From Caenorhabditis remanei (Eukaryota; Nematoda; Chromadorea; Rhabditida; Rhabditidae), in NCBI RefSeq assembly GCF_010183535.1, contig NC_071330.1, positions 17,775,717 to 17,839,716 on the forward strand: a DNA stretch of 64,000 bases. The letters are read 5' to 3'. The notes beneath the pieces were generated by a model that made no database searches, was not told where the DNA came from, and saw only the letters and a list, made by a program, of their open reading frames with translations. The translations under genes were made by a program, and so were the position numbers. Positions 1 to 12,268 of the stretch are shown piece by piece (positions within the stretch are counted from its first letter, which is position 1; each line of letters opens with the position of its first letter).

Positions 1-1479
1 TTTTTCGCTATTTTTGAGAAATATTTTCGTTGTTTTTGAAGTAAGCAGCTTCATTACGTCCCTTGAGAAGTTTGGGGTTATGCAGAATCTGAGATTTAAA
101 GATTTCTTTACGAAGAGTAAGTTATGAGACTACTCCTGCTGTTCGAGAATGTAAGGCAGTTTGAAATCGAAAAAAATGCAATTAAATCATTCTGGAGTTT
201 GAAACTGAGTCTGTGTAGGTACACGGTAGTTCTGTAGTAATCACATTTTCACAGTTCACAAAAAACTTCCGGTCCTAGTTATCCTATCGCTTTACAGGTG
301 CATTAAAGCCTGTTCTGATGTTTCCATTCTGTAATGTATGCTGTCATTCCCAAACTGAAAGAATTTTCAATTCGGTCTGTAAGCCAAAGAAAATTGGCGT
401 TGTGGCCTTTGGATATGGGGTTTGGATCAAATTAACAATTGTTTCGGTATAAAAATAAACTCACAGACATATACCAATTTTTCGGCGAAAAAATCTCAGT
501 TGGTCTTGACGCACCGTTAATACCTCCTAACTATAGTTTCCCAGTAGAGGTACTTGATTATTTTTCCAGAACTCTTCTATTATTCAGGATATGTGCATTT
601 ACTGGTTTGCCTAAAGGATTTTTCATGAAGCTATAGAGTCAGGAACTCGAAGAATTATCCAATTTTTCTAACTTGAGTGTCTGAAACACACGGGTGTCCG
701 AAACACTGAGATTTTTCTGAAAGCATGTATTCTGTAATTTGAAGCCATGATTCAGGCATGACTGCCAAAACACGGATGTTACAGTACACCTCGTCTCTTG
801 ATTCCTTACTTTACGAATTCAAAAATCCTCATCTCATTTTCATTTGTGTGTAATTCGTAATTCTCATTGGAATTCTCTTCTCAATTTATCGTCTTCATCT
901 CCTCCTCTTCCTAATCCGTCTATTTTAAATAATCCGCTCCAAATCCTTCTCCTATCATCCCCCATCATCATCATCATCATCGTCCGTTCCCTCTTTCTCT
1001 CTCAGAGTCTCCTCCGCCCGTACCTAAAACCTATCCCCTTTAAGAGAAAAGAAAACCCCAGTGAGGAAAACTCTCCGACGTCCACAAAAATATACCCGTC
1101 TCACCCCATAACTCGATTTGGACGGCTCTCCTCTTCTTGGGAGCACCGCCCGGGTCCCCCCACCCCGACTTTCCTTTTTTGCGCCCCGTCTCTTTTCCGT
1201 TTTTACTGCGTCTAGTCAATTCAAGTGCTTTCTCGAAATCATTGCGGATTCCTCTCCATTGAGAAAAGCAGGGAGAAAAACTGCATTTTTATGATTGTTG
1301 TTCAATTTTTCTCTCTCTCCCCGCTTTTCCCTCTCCTTCACTCCCCGCTTCTTCCTTTCAGATTTTGTATTTTTATTCCCTCACCCTCTCTCTCTCTCTC
1401 TCTTTCTGTCTATCTCAAAATATATTGCTCATTACTGGAAGAAAAGTCTTATCTTTAAATCAAAATTTCCAGAGTAAAC
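1..1479. other. Upstream region of grk-2, no gene seen
   Basis: I see no convincing coding exon here; the open frames are short and lack splice-site support. The stretch from about 840 to 1420 is strongly pyrimidine-rich on the plus strand and includes a TC dinucleotide run near 1387-1403, as is common in Caenorhabditis promoters and outrons. A TTTCCAG trimer at about 1465-1471 lies just before the grk-2 start and could be its trans-splice acceptor. Confidence 0.5.
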
Positions 1480-4400
1480 ATGGCAGACTTGGAAGCTGTG
1501 CTGGCTGATGTCAGCTACCTGATGGCGATGGAGAAGAGCCGAAGTCAACCAGCCGCCCGTGCCAGTAAACGTATCGTTCTACCTGATCCAAGGTACGTTA
1601 GTCTGGCGTGACGTTGACGCTTTTAGATACATTTCCCACAGTAACTAAGCCTCTTGATAATAACTGTTTCCTAATTTACAGTGTCCGAAGCATAATGCAA
1701 AAATTTCTCGAAAAATCGGGTGATATGAAGTTCGACAAGATATTCAATCAGAAACTCGGATTTCTACTGTTGAAGGACTACGCGGAAAACGTATCGGAGA
1801 GCCCGTGTCCACAGATCAAATTCTATGAAGCTGTGAGTTTAAAACGCATGGTACAAAACATAAACAGAATGTTACAGATCAAAGAGTATGAGAAAATGGA
1901 GACACCGGATGAGCGACTAACAAAGGCTCGGGAAATTTATGACCATCACATAATGGTGGAAATGTTAGCACATGCTCATGTGAGTTTATTTTTTGGGGAA
2001 AAATGTAAACCGAAAATATTGCAGAACTATTCAAAAGAATCGTTGCAACATGTACAATACCACCTCCTGAAACAAAACGTGCCACCCGACCTTTTCCATC
2101 GATATGTTCTGGAAATTTGCGATCAGTTACGTGGAGATATATTTCAACGATTTCTGGAATCTGACAAGTTCACACGGTTTTGTCAGTGGAAGAATTTGGA
2201 GTTGAATATGCAGTTGACGATGAATGACTTCTCTGTGCATCGTATTATTGGTAGAGGTGGATTCGGAGAAGTGTATGGTTGTAGGAAGGCGGACACTGGA
2301 AAGATGTGAGTTATCGTTTTTCTTGGCAAGGCATTAGCTTGGGTGCTCCCCGATCCGCCGCGTTATTATCTTGCCGTAGCTACCTTCCGATTAGATCCAG
2401 CCGGTTGAGCGCTATTAGGCTAATGTTATTTGACTTTAATTATCGTAATCATCCTAATTATCCTACATTTACACAATATTCTCTATTTACAGGTACGCAA
2501 TGAAATGTCTCGACAAAAAACGCATAAAAATGAAACAGGGAGAAACGTTGGCTCTTAACGAGAGAATCATGTTGAGCCTTGTATCAACTGGTCAAGACTG
2601 TCCATTCATTGTGTGCATGACGTACGCATTCCAGTCACCCGACAAACTTTGCTTCATTTTGGATTTAATGAATGGTGGAGATCTGCATTATCACTTATCT
2701 CAACACGGAGTATTTACGGAACAAGAAATGATATTCTACGCTTCTGAAGTGATTTTGGGTCTCGAGCATATGCATAATCGTTTTGTGGTCTATCGAGATC
2801 TGAAGCCGGCTAACATTTTGTTAGATGAGAATGGTCATGTGAGAGTCTCCGATTTGGGTCTCGCGTGTGATTATTCCAAAAAGAAACCGCATGCCAGCGT
2901 GTGAGTTTTAAGATTAGTTTTTTGGGGGAGCTAGGAGTTCAAAAATTCAACGCCAAAATTCTATTCTATTCCAGTGGAACCCATGGCTACATGGCACCTG
3001 AAGTGCTTGCCAAAGGAGTCGCCTACGATTCATCTGCTGACTGGTTCTCGTTAGGATGCATGTTGTACAAACTGCTGAAAGGACACTCGCCATTCCGTCA
3101 GCACAAGAGCAAAGACAAGAATGAGATTGATAAAATGACACTGACTCAAGACATTGAACTGCCGAATGAGGGGCTTTCAAAGGATTGTCGGGATCTGTTA
3201 GAGGGACTTTTGAAACGGGACGTGCCGGATAGACTAGGTTGCAGAGGGAAAGGTCCGACAGAGGTTAAGGAGCATCCATTCTTTAAGGATGTGGATTGGC
3301 AGACTGTTTACCTAAGAAGAATGACGCCGCCTTTGATTCCGCCACGTGGAGAAGTCAACGCCGCTGATGCGTTCGATATTGGAAATTTTGATGATGACGA
3401 GGTGAAAGGAGTGAAATTGCAAGATGGAGACTCAGACCTGTACAAGAACTTCAACATAGTGATATCTGAAAGATGGCAGAATGAGATAGCTGAGACTATA
3501 TTCGAGGTGGTAAACCAGGATGCGGATAAGGCAGAGAGTAAGAAGCGATCGAAGCAAAAGATCAAGGTGGCGGTTGAGGAGAAAGGTACTAATTATAACA
3601 ATTATTATGACATCTGAAATCATTCATTTAGACTCTGACGTCATCGTTCACGGCTACATCAAAAAATTGGGCGGTCCATTCACTTCTGCATGGCAGACAA
3701 AATACGGAAAGCTGTATCCATCTCGGTTAGAACTCTATCCGGAATCGTTGACTGCCAAGCCGGAGGTAACTAAACAGGGAATCAAATTATTAAAAGACAT
3801 TAAATTATTTAGTTGGTATTCATGGATCAAATAGAAGACGTGTGCGCCGAAATGCAAACAATCAAAGGAGAGAACGCGATCATTGTGAAATTGAGAGATG
3901 GATTCAAGGAGCCGAAGATTTGTTTGACTAATTCGGTAGGTCCGCCTGTGGCGGCTGGAAATCTCGGTCTAACAAGGGAAGTCTTTGGAGAAGCCACTTT
4001 CAAGCAACCTCTAAATTTGGTTGCAGGTATTTTCTACCACGAAGAGTCCATTTCTGCTGTCAAAACCTGCTAAATGTCTCTGCGAGCCGAGTTATGAGCT
4101 CTCAAACTTTTCATACGGTTAAGCCTGTTCACATGGAATTCCGAATCGGTGGTATATACTCCACCGCGCGGCTCTATTTGTGTTCCCCAGAGTTTCACAT
4201 GTGCTTGTACGTTGCAAAAATAAGAATATCTTGCGTATACTACTTATCGATTTGGAATTCAAGCTTAACAATGTGAAAGATTTGAGAGCTTATAACTAGA
4301 CTCGCAGAAACATTTAGCAGGTTTTGACAGCAGAATATGACTCCCCGTGGTCGAAAATACAAAAAACTTATAGGTCGTTTGAAAGTGGCGTCTCCAAAGA

Positions 4401-4921
4401 CTTCCCTTGTGAAAACTCTCGTAATCCGAGCATATTTTTGTCCGTACGGCACCCCTCTCTTGACTCTCCTTTTCTCAATAGAAAACACAGCGAATTCGCT
4501 GGGACTTCCACAATTTTTAGACCCCCGTTTCCAGGCAATGAGACGAACTTTGCAAATTCTGACAGCGCCATTGAATAGAGCATGTTCGAAAGTATATGCG
4601 TGCCCAGTTCCCAACCTTCATATGAAACATGGTTGTTAGTCATGTTACTTGTCATTTTCAAGAAGTATTGAACCTCCCTAAAAAGTTATGACTTGGTTTT
4701 CCATATCTTCAACGTTCCAGGACGAAATCTCCCTTAAAGAATGGCATACCTCTCTCCGAACCGCCCATAAAGTCTCATCAGAATTATTGCAACGAATGGG
4801 CCGCAAAGCAATTAAGATCTACGGAGTCAACCACGACCCAATGCTATCCGAAAGTGAACGTCCTGGATCAGTAACCCGTGCATTCTTAAACAGAGCCAGC
4901 AGTGTCGATTCAGGAGTTTGA
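1480..4921 (+). CDS. grk-2: G protein-coupled receptor kinase 2 (GRK2/3 type)
   Basis: Cytosolic serine/threonine kinase that phosphorylates activated G protein-coupled receptors; in worms it is needed for normal chemosensation. Nine exons (1480-1592, 1682-1832, 1878-1979, 2025-2305, 2493-2900, 2975-3585, 3632-3765, 3813-3935, 4721-4921) close in frame to 707 aa, the family length. An N-terminal RGS-homology region covers about residues 50-175. The kinase domain starts near 190 with the glycine loop [11 protein letters not shown], the ATP lysine in [10 protein letters not shown] near 220, catalytic DLKPAN near 317, the GRK-specific DLGLA in place of DFG near 335, and GTHGYMAPE near 353. A PH domain follows from about 556, spread over exons 7-9, which places it in the G-beta-gamma-binding GRK2/3 subgroup. 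The ATG was chosen because it opens the conserved N-terminus. The last intron is long and holds an inverted repeat. Identification is very secure. Confidence 0.96.
3972..4410. repeat. Inverted repeat inside grk-2 intron 8
   Basis: The outer arms pair imperfectly: CAAGGGAAGTCTTTGGAG near 3973 against CTCCAAAGACTTCCCTTG ending near 4410. AAACCTGCTAAATG near 4064 pairs with CATTTAGCAGGTTT near 4311. The centre is not paired. It has the size and form of a degenerate palindromic non-autonomous DNA transposon and accounts for the unusual length of this intron. Confidence 0.75.
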
Positions 4922-5261
4922 ATCAAATTGTTAGCCTTTACTTCCTTCCCCACAGCATTCCTCTATCTACGGTACCTTTTCATTTTGTGATCTCCTTTTC
5001 ACATTTTTTTGGATTTTTCTTTTTTATGACATTCCCTGTAAAAACGGGCATTCTTTCATCAACAGCCCATTCAATTATCGTTTGTCACTGTGTTCCTTCC
5101 CGAACTTTCTTTGTTTTTTTGGAATATTTTATTCTGTAAAATAATTAAATCAATCAAGACGAACTAATCACTTTATTCTTTTTTTAAAATACATTTCTTC
5201 TTCAGAAATAAATACGGTAATCTAAAGAGGGGCGGGGCTTCCATTTTAATTTCACTTCAGC

Positions 5262-7212
5262 TCATTCTTTAGACTTAAAAACTTTCAGCAAGAACGTCGT
5301 TCCTTCACATCCAATACATGACATTGTCCCATCCGTTGCCCGAATATCCCAAAATTTCAATTTATCATTGTTCATCCGCATTTTTACTAGGGAAGGACCT
5401 CTGAAATTAGAAAATTTAAAACAAATTTCAATTTTTCTTCTTTACCCATAATCTTCGTCGTTTCGCTTTGCATCAAAGTCAAGCAGCTCAATTCCTGCAG
5501 TCAACTGACTCCATTTCTCGGTTTTTTGTGGATACCATTGGAGCTCGACATACAAATATGAGATATCTGGTTGCTTTCCATCAATCCATCGTTTCAAATA
5601 ATTATTCAATTGTTCTGGATTCAAATTGCAATGAGAGGATCTCTCGTTCCGAGATAATATCAAACTTTCACACCTTGCTCCAATTAAATTTTGAAATGTG
5701 AACCAATATTTAGGAGTGCGTAATGTAACGTTCTTCTGAGTTATTCGCTGAAATTATGTAAACTTGAAACACAAAAAACTTCTCACTGTAGCTTAGCTTA
5801 CGTAATAGTATCTGAATTTCTTCCCCGGATCACCAACAACTATCAATTCTATTCGATCCACTAAATTTTTGAAAACAAATTCCAAATTTTCCTCTTTAAT
5901 CGGTTGAGTGAAAGGCTTAGGACGAGATGAATTGTTCATATGTACATTCGCGATTGCTCCCAAAGATAAACTCTTGCAATTCGGGTCCTTGTTCACTTTT
6001 TCCAAAATGTAGTTCTCAATATTTGGACATCCTTTACCATCTATTTTGTAATCTATGTTTTCACAGACAAATGTTTTTCTGAGAAAATGTTCAACAGTCT
6101 TAGCAGTTGGGCTACCACACAAGGAATTGATAGTGAAGTAGCGCCAGTGAAGTCTAATAATGCTGTAAATGTGAGGAACATTAAAAGGAAGTGTGAGGAA
6201 CATTAAAATGAAATTTCTAAGTCGGGGATCAATGACATTAAAACCGAACCGTAGAGATCCAAAGAGCGTTTCTTCAAGACCTATATATCAGAATTGCTTG
6301 GAAGTGTCAATTTCTTATCCGGAAGTCAGAAGTTGGATGTCGGAATCCCATGCAACTCTGCTACAAATCCGTTTTCAAAACGGATTTGTAGCAGAGTTGC
6401 ATCTGATATACTTAATTTTTAAGTTAAATCTCAAATTTTTTCACTTTCTCGATTTCTTAATTTTCTTGGTTTGAAAATCTGCATGTTTTGACCTTTGACT
6501 TAAAATATCTGTGCATACACGAAACTCCTGCCGGCTAGTAAAACAACAAACTCAAAAATAAAGATTCGGACTCGATCAATCTAAAAATAACCATTATCCC
6601 ACGTTTAGACATCTATTTCGAAAAAACCATGTCAGGAACTTAAAAGTCAATTTTTCGTACTCTTGCGATATTTGAAAATTTATCAGGAAAGTTATAGATA
6701 TTTTTGTGTTACAATTGTGCCCTAAAATTTTTCTCAAATTTTCAGAACCCTAGCTCTACAATGAAAAAAATTACAGCCAAAACCACCGGCTCGTGTACTT
6801 TTGCGCGGAACAATAGGTCCATAATTTAGGTTTTAAAATACGCTCTTTCAATCTCTATGGTTTGATTTTGGCACGACTCACTTGAATTTGATGGCCTGTC
6901 CCTCAAAAGTGTATTTATAGTTGTATTCCGATGCATCACTGGAAACAACAAAATTCCATTGTAAATTCAATGTCTTAAAAGAAACACTAATATTCTGTTC
7001 CACAGCTGTATGATTGATTTTAAAAACTGAAGTTTTGAAGCGCATTGATGCAACAACTCTGCCCATTTTTTCACTACACAAGGCAAGTAGTATGCTGAAA
7101 TTAAAAAGTTATATTTATACATAAATTGAGTTTCTGTGACTTACAAGTTTAGTTCTTTTACAACTTTCTTCAACGGAACAGCTGGAAGACGTAGTAGAGG
7201 AAATTTCTCCAT
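5262..7212 (-). CDS. F-box protein with FBA_2-type C-terminal domain (fbxb-like)
   Basis: Member of the expanded nematode F-box family, predicted substrate-recognition subunit of SCF ubiquitin ligases. Five exons on the minus strand (7212-7145, 7094-6882, 6162-5802, 5747-5446, 5400-5262) close to 360 aa. Residues 1-45 carry the F-box core (FPLLRLPAVPLKKVV followed by LALCSEKMGRVV). The C-terminal half matches the F-box-associated type 2 domain, with NLNPEQLNNYLKRWIDG about two thirds along. The 3' exons have a broken second copy at 25,552-25,885 in opposite orientation. Intron 2 (6163-6881) holds a perfect hairpin. No lesion is visible, so the gene looks functional; such genes turn over fast and an orthologue symbol cannot be assigned. 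The 340 bases between its stop and that of grk-2 are the two convergent 3' ends. Confidence 0.82.
6350..6402. repeat. Perfect 53-nt palindrome in the F-box gene intron
   Basis: The 26 bases starting ATGCAACTCTGCTACAAATC are followed, after a single central base, by their exact reverse complement. It would form a stem with almost no loop. No larger element is obvious around it. Confidence 0.9.
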
Positions 7213-8835
7213 TTTTAGAATCAAATAATACGAATCAATAACTTGGGAGAATAGCGGACAGTGTATAGATGATGAGACTGCCCACAGGGGTTTTCATTGT
7301 GAGACATCAGGTCGATGTTTGGCAATTGACTTCTTATAGGAAGATGAAACCATTTGATAAGCTACTTCTGAATCCGAACTAGAATAATGGCTATCACCAC
7401 CTGTGTTTCATTTGTTTTATATGAAAGAAGGCTCGTAGTGCAGGAGCTCACTAAGGAACTTTCTGAATTATATAACTGAAATATCTCGGTTCACGGAGGC
7501 AAAAATTGAATATATGTTGTAGTTTTTTTGATAATCAGATAGCTTGTTTCCTTTTTTTCTCGTTTAAGGAAAACTGAAATCATATTAACGCCACAATTCC
7601 GATTCTCCTGGCTCAAAATAAGCTTCGGTGGAAGATTTTCCACGCGACCGTGTAGTCCTCTCGGGCAAGATTCTTTTTAGAATTACTGTCTGAGAGGACT
7701 ACACGGTCGCTCGGAAAAACTCTCCCACCAAAGCTCCAGGAGAACGGGAACTGTGTGCGATTTTTGCATATGCGGTAGTAATAAAAGTTTCTTAAAATTG
7801 TCTGAATTATCATAATCTGCAATAAAAATGTGACTTCAGTCTTCTTTTAATGTGGTTGATCCAGTTGAGTGCATGCTTACTACATTTCCGAGCACTTTCT
7901 CCACTGAGTCATGCCATTTCCCCCCAATCAATTCGATTAGTTATCAAAATGATGATTTGTCCTTTTGATTAAAGTGACGTCTTTTTCATAGAACAATCAC
8001 CGGAAACGAATCCGGGACGTTTTCAAACCAGACCTTTTTGAAAGCCTTCCTCTTGCTTTTTTGGAAACGTACAACCTTCAACTTTATAGTAAACTGTTCT
8101 ATAATCCTTCTCCACCCAAACATTCCCATACCAAGTACTTCAACGAAACCTTCTTTCTCTCTCTCTCTCTCTCGATCAAACCTTTGTTGAGAGCAAACAT
8201 AGACTTATCAACAAAAGTGGGGCGGAGCCTAAATGGAAATGTCATTTCGACGTTTGATGATAACAAGCACATAAAAGCGAGATGAGTTTGATGTACTGAT
8301 TTGTAGTCTTCCTCTTTTTTTGGGTGATTCATTTCAAGGCATTCTCTAGAAACTTTCGACAATAAATACATTCTCCTGTCAGTCATGACTCATAAATCAC
8401 GCTCATTCTATCGGGGGTATAAATAGATGACAAAATGTTTACTTTTTCACAATTTTCCATTCCTTCGCTTGTATATTATAGGCGCCGACCCAGAAACATT
8501 TAGGACATTTCGAAATATGCAGATTCTGGAATTTTCCACAGAAAAGTCATAATATTGGAATTTCCAGCTTAGTGTCATAGAAACCGACATACTATTTCTT
8601 ATTCTTTGCTCCTCTCAATTATTGTTTACTTTTTCGCTTTCTTCACTCTCTTATCAACTTTGGCTTTTCGATCTTTGTACAAGCCACATCATTTTTTTTC
8701 TTGGCTTGTTTCATTTTTCACGTACTAGGAAATGCTCTGGAACTGGGCTGGTATTGTAAGCAAGCTAAGGACCTGAAGTCTTCAATTCGAGGAAAATATC
8801 CAGAATTCATTCAATAAACCATTTCCAGACCAACA
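7213..8835. other. Intergenic region between F-box gene and galectin
   Basis: No exon is supported here. It holds an inverted repeat at 7603-7744 whose arms pair as TTCTCCTGG/CCAGGAGAA and GACCGTGTAGTCCTCTC/GAGAGGACTACACGGTC, typical of a roughly 140-bp MITE. It also holds a TC dinucleotide run at about 8156-8174. The last few hundred bases presumably contain the galectin promoter, including a GGGGTATAAATAG TATA-like site near 8414. Confidence 0.6.
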
Positions 8836-9328
8836 ATGATCGGAGGAGGAATCGGAATCAACTTCCGCAGCGAGTACTTCAACCCAACCACTCCAGTGAA
8901 CATCCCAGTTCAAGGCTTCTCCAACGGATCCCGCCTCCGTCTCGTCGTCGTCCCAAACGCCAACGACACTTGCTTCGCCGTCAACTTCCATACTCCAGAT
9001 GACATTGTTTTTCACTTCAATCCACGTTTCGACGAGGGAATGGTTGTGAACAACTCGACTCGCGGTGGAAAATCGAATTGGGAGTCCGAGGATCGTCATC
9101 CGATTCCATTCGTTCACGACAAGGTCTATACTGTCGAGTTCGTTTCGAACGGAGGAATCATTACTGTGAGTTGAATCAGACTGAATTCTAGAATTATCCA
9201 TAGACTTTTAGATCTTCGTCAACGGAAACCACTTCGCCGACTTTGTCGAGCGTACCTCTTCCCAAGGAGTCCACAACGTTGAGATCAACGGAGGTGTCCA
9301 TGTTCATTCCGCCCATGTCTCTCACTAA
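8836..9328 (+). CDS. Single-domain galectin (beta-galactoside-binding lectin)
   Basis: Two exons (8836-9165, 9212-9328) give a 148-aa protein that is one carbohydrate-recognition domain. The signature residues are intact: HFNPRF near residues 56-61, VVNNS near 67-71, and W-E-S-E near 80-83. Galectins bind beta-galactosides and are exported without a signal peptide; none is present here. Codon use in exon 1 is strongly biased to C-ending codons, suggesting high expression. The lec symbol cannot be chosen from sequence alone. Its 3' flank abuts a duplicated piece of the arx-4 3' end. In the ancestral order this gene and arx-4 were probably convergent neighbours. Confidence 0.9.
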
Positions 9329-9354
9329 TTCTGTGCTTTCTGAATTTCGCAATG

Positions 9355-9565
9355 GATTCACGATGTTTGCATTTTAATCATGCTTTTTTCTCCCGATTCT
9401 TTTGAACCCATTGCACAACTATTTCCTTAATCGGGTAATAATAAAATGATACTAAATACAAAACTATGAATAAGGGCCTCACAGAATAGGAAAAATGCAG
9501 GATAGAGCGATAAAAACATTGGAAAACAGAGGAAATTGAGTATTTACCTAGCCTGGAATGTTCTT
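9355..9565 (-). repeat. Duplicated arx-4 3' end (left copy)
   Basis: Direct-orientation copy of 26,954-27,200, which is the 3' UTR and last codons of arx-4. Shared landmarks are GATTCACGA, CTTAATCGGGTAATAATAAA, TAGGAAAAATG, GCGATAAAAACATTGGAAAA and TGGAATGTTCTT. The left copy lacks about 36 bases, mainly two segments that the right copy has after CATGAATAA and after GTAGGATA. It sits immediately after the galectin stop codon. Confidence 0.9.
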
Positions 9566-9843
9566 TCTCAATACCAGATTTTTTCGAAATGTTTCATTTT
9601 CCTAAAAAAAACTAAAAGTCAACTAGAATTTCTTAATCTTTTTCAAAAAACGCCATTTTGAATATACAGACACTGAAAAATGCGACAAAAAGAAATTGAG
9701 TTTTGAAAATTTTATATTAAAAAAAGTAAACAAAAAAAGTGAACTTTAAAAAGTGCATTACAATGTGACAACTACCTATGGTAATTGATGAGAATTATAT
9801 AAACGCTAGTGATTTTAAATCAACATTCCTCTCTGGTCGTTGT

Positions 9844-10934
9844 TTATTGGCAGTCGGCAGTTATCGTTCTGTAGCCACCCTCTGCTGTCCAGTACTTCAA
9901 ATGATTCGCCTCGAGAAACACGACGAATTGGCGGATCGAGCCCATAAACTTCTGCAAAAAAATGTTGAAATTTTATAGGAAAACCCAGAAAATTCGAGGT
10001 CACCTCCATGAAATAGTCGTTCCACTCGGATACTTGAAGAAGTTCGTCGATTTTCGTCAGCATGCGAACCAGATGAACGATTCCATAATGTTCGGAACAC
10101 CTGACAGCATCAATTGGAATTTCGAGGACACTCTTGAACTTCATATGCTTTTTGGTCGCTTCCTGGCGCAAAAGTCCGCTGTGTTGGAAACGCTCCTTTC
10201 CGGTGAGCAGGAAGTTACTGGAGAAAATAATTTTTTTAATTTCGAAAAATATACACAACTCACTTCAAGCACGCGTTGAATATCTCGACAAGCTGTCTAA
10301 TAGCACCTCGGATTCCTGCATACTTCACCAATACTTTATTCTTCTCCCTCTTCGCACTCTCTCCTTCTTTAATCTCTGCCAGTTCTCGCTTCTCATCTTT
10401 CTCCACTTTCGCCAGATACTCATCAATAATGATATCGATCGAGTGAGTCACTGGCAATTCCGGAATGAAATCTCTTCCAATCAGACTATGATCCTCTCCT
10501 AAAACTTTCAGAAGTCCTGGAGGTAAGTCAACTTCAAGACGAACAGAATGAGTGGGTTCTGAAGATGTTGAATGGATGTGATTGGAGGATCCTCCTCGTT
10601 CTTTTTTCTTTGGTCGCCCTGCCTTTCGATTCTCCTTGCCATCAGCACTTGCTTTCGGATGAGTTCTCGTCTTCCCAATAATGAGATTCTTCATTGCTTC
10701 CGCCGGTGGGATGTTGTGATTCTTGTTATAATCTTCCAGTGTTCCCTTGAACATTTTCCCTTCCTCCTCCCCGAATGGAACCAATTCATCGTATCGTCTA
10801 TGCCAACTTATGTAGTGAACATTGTAGTTGTCGACACCTCGAACCACTCGAATCGCTGTCACTTTTGCTGGGTATGGAGTAGTTTTTTCGTGAAGGCAGA
10901 CGATCTTCTCGCCGACTTTGAATTTGGCTTCCAT
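9844..10934 (-). CDS. mrg-1: MRG15-family chromodomain protein
   Basis: Chromatin factor that reads H3K36 methylation; C. elegans MRG-1 acts in germline immortality and repression of X-linked genes. Three exons (10934-10264, 10217-10004, 9951-9844) close to 330 aa. Residues about 5-80 form the MRG-type chromodomain (KFKVGEKIVCLHEKTTPYPA, then NVHYISWHRRYDELVP). A basic linker (GRPKKKERGG) precedes the MRG domain from about 145 (VDLPPGLLKVLGEDHSLI) to the end. The ATG follows a TTTTCCAG acceptor. No lesion is visible, unlike its neighbours. From memory C. elegans mrg-1 lies toward the other end of chromosome III, so this is either a relocated orthologue or a second copy. Confidence 0.92.
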
Positions 10935-10987
10935 CTGGAAAAAAGAAAGAAATTTACAAGAACAAATAGAGAAGAAATATGAGAGAT

Positions 10988-11424
10988 AAAAGAGGGACAC
11001 CACTATCCCAAAATTAAAGAGTTTTTGATATGTAATTATTCAAAAAGCCAGGGAAAAGAGAAAATACTCTTGGAGCCATGTTCGAAAATCAGTCTGAAGC
11101 GAGTTATAAGGTCTTAAAGTGCTAAAAATCGCTCCTCGTCGTGCAGTGTATCAGTATATTACAATAGAAATTCTCCTCGTCTGCATGTGAAAAATTTTTC
11201 AAAAATTTTCAAGAAAATCTTCGAAAAATGAACATTCACGTGCAGACGAGAGAATTTCTACTGGAACACTGCTCGACGAGGAGCGATTTTTAGCATTTTA
11301 AGACCTTATAACTCGCTTCATACTGATTTTCGGGCATGGCCACAAGAGTATTTTTTTATTTTCCCTGCCTTTCTGAATCGTTTTTTCAAAACTATTTAAT
11401 TTTGGGATAGTGGTGTCCCCTTTT
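10988..11424. repeat. Palindromic element upstream of mrg-1
   Basis: Long inverted repeat ending in AGGGACACCACTATCCC and its complement GGGATAGTGGTGTCCC. Internal arms pair through AAAAATCGCTCCTCGTCG and CGACGAGGAGCGATTTTT. The same internal motif recurs in the element at 31,795-32,065, so the two are one family. Nothing else is seen between here and 11,832. Confidence 0.9.
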
Positions 11425-12268
11425 AAGTAAAATTTCCCCCATTTCTTACTAAATCGTTCAAAGCTCTCATCACGAAACCTGGCGAAACGGTTACCGATAA
11501 GAAAGGCAACTAGGAACTTATAAAGAAAAAATTAGGTAAATTTTGAAACGAAAAGAGGCGGTGTCTTCGTTCATAGGACACCCAAATTCAATAATTCAAA
11601 TAAAAATTAGAGAATCATACTCTAAATTTCTCTTATAAATAGGCAGAAGTGATTAAAAAAACATTTTCATAAAATGAACAACATGGGAAACACTGGGTGA
11701 CACATTATAACAGTAAAAAATGATTCAAAATGAAATTAGTAATTATGAATGATAATTCTGATGATAACGCAGATGATACGACGGCGTTCTATTTCGAAGA
11801 TCGTTTGGTTACCTGAGAAACACAACTATTTCCTAATCATTTTTATCAGCACTACAAACCTTTTTCTTTTTCTTAACGACGCTCGGTTCCCCATCTTCAT
11901 CCGAATCCTCTATTTTTCTAGATTTTTTCGCAGATGACGTAGAAGCTTTTGGAGAGTACTTCTTATCTGGCCATGTTGAATCATCCGAGTCATCTGGATA
12001 GTAAGCAGAATCCTCTAAACGCTCGCCTCCATCAAGAGAGACGTTTTCTTCAGTTTCCTCCATCTCTTCCAGATCATGCGATGCTGATTTTCGTGTTCGA
12101 AGTGGTTTCGGAATGTATTTCTGTTCCTAGCTCATCAAATAATTGTATTTGATTAGAAACTCGTAGAGCATTCGTCGAAGAGGAGATAATTTCATATCTG
12201 ATATCAAAAGAGTGACAGAAGTCATCATCTTCTGAATCTTCGAGTCAAATTCAAGATCTTCCGGTTCA

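Noticed and set aside
844..1477. Ser/Leu/Pro-rich open frames upstream of grk-2
   Set aside because: They follow the TC-rich pyrimidine tract, which stays open in several frames; no homology or intron support.
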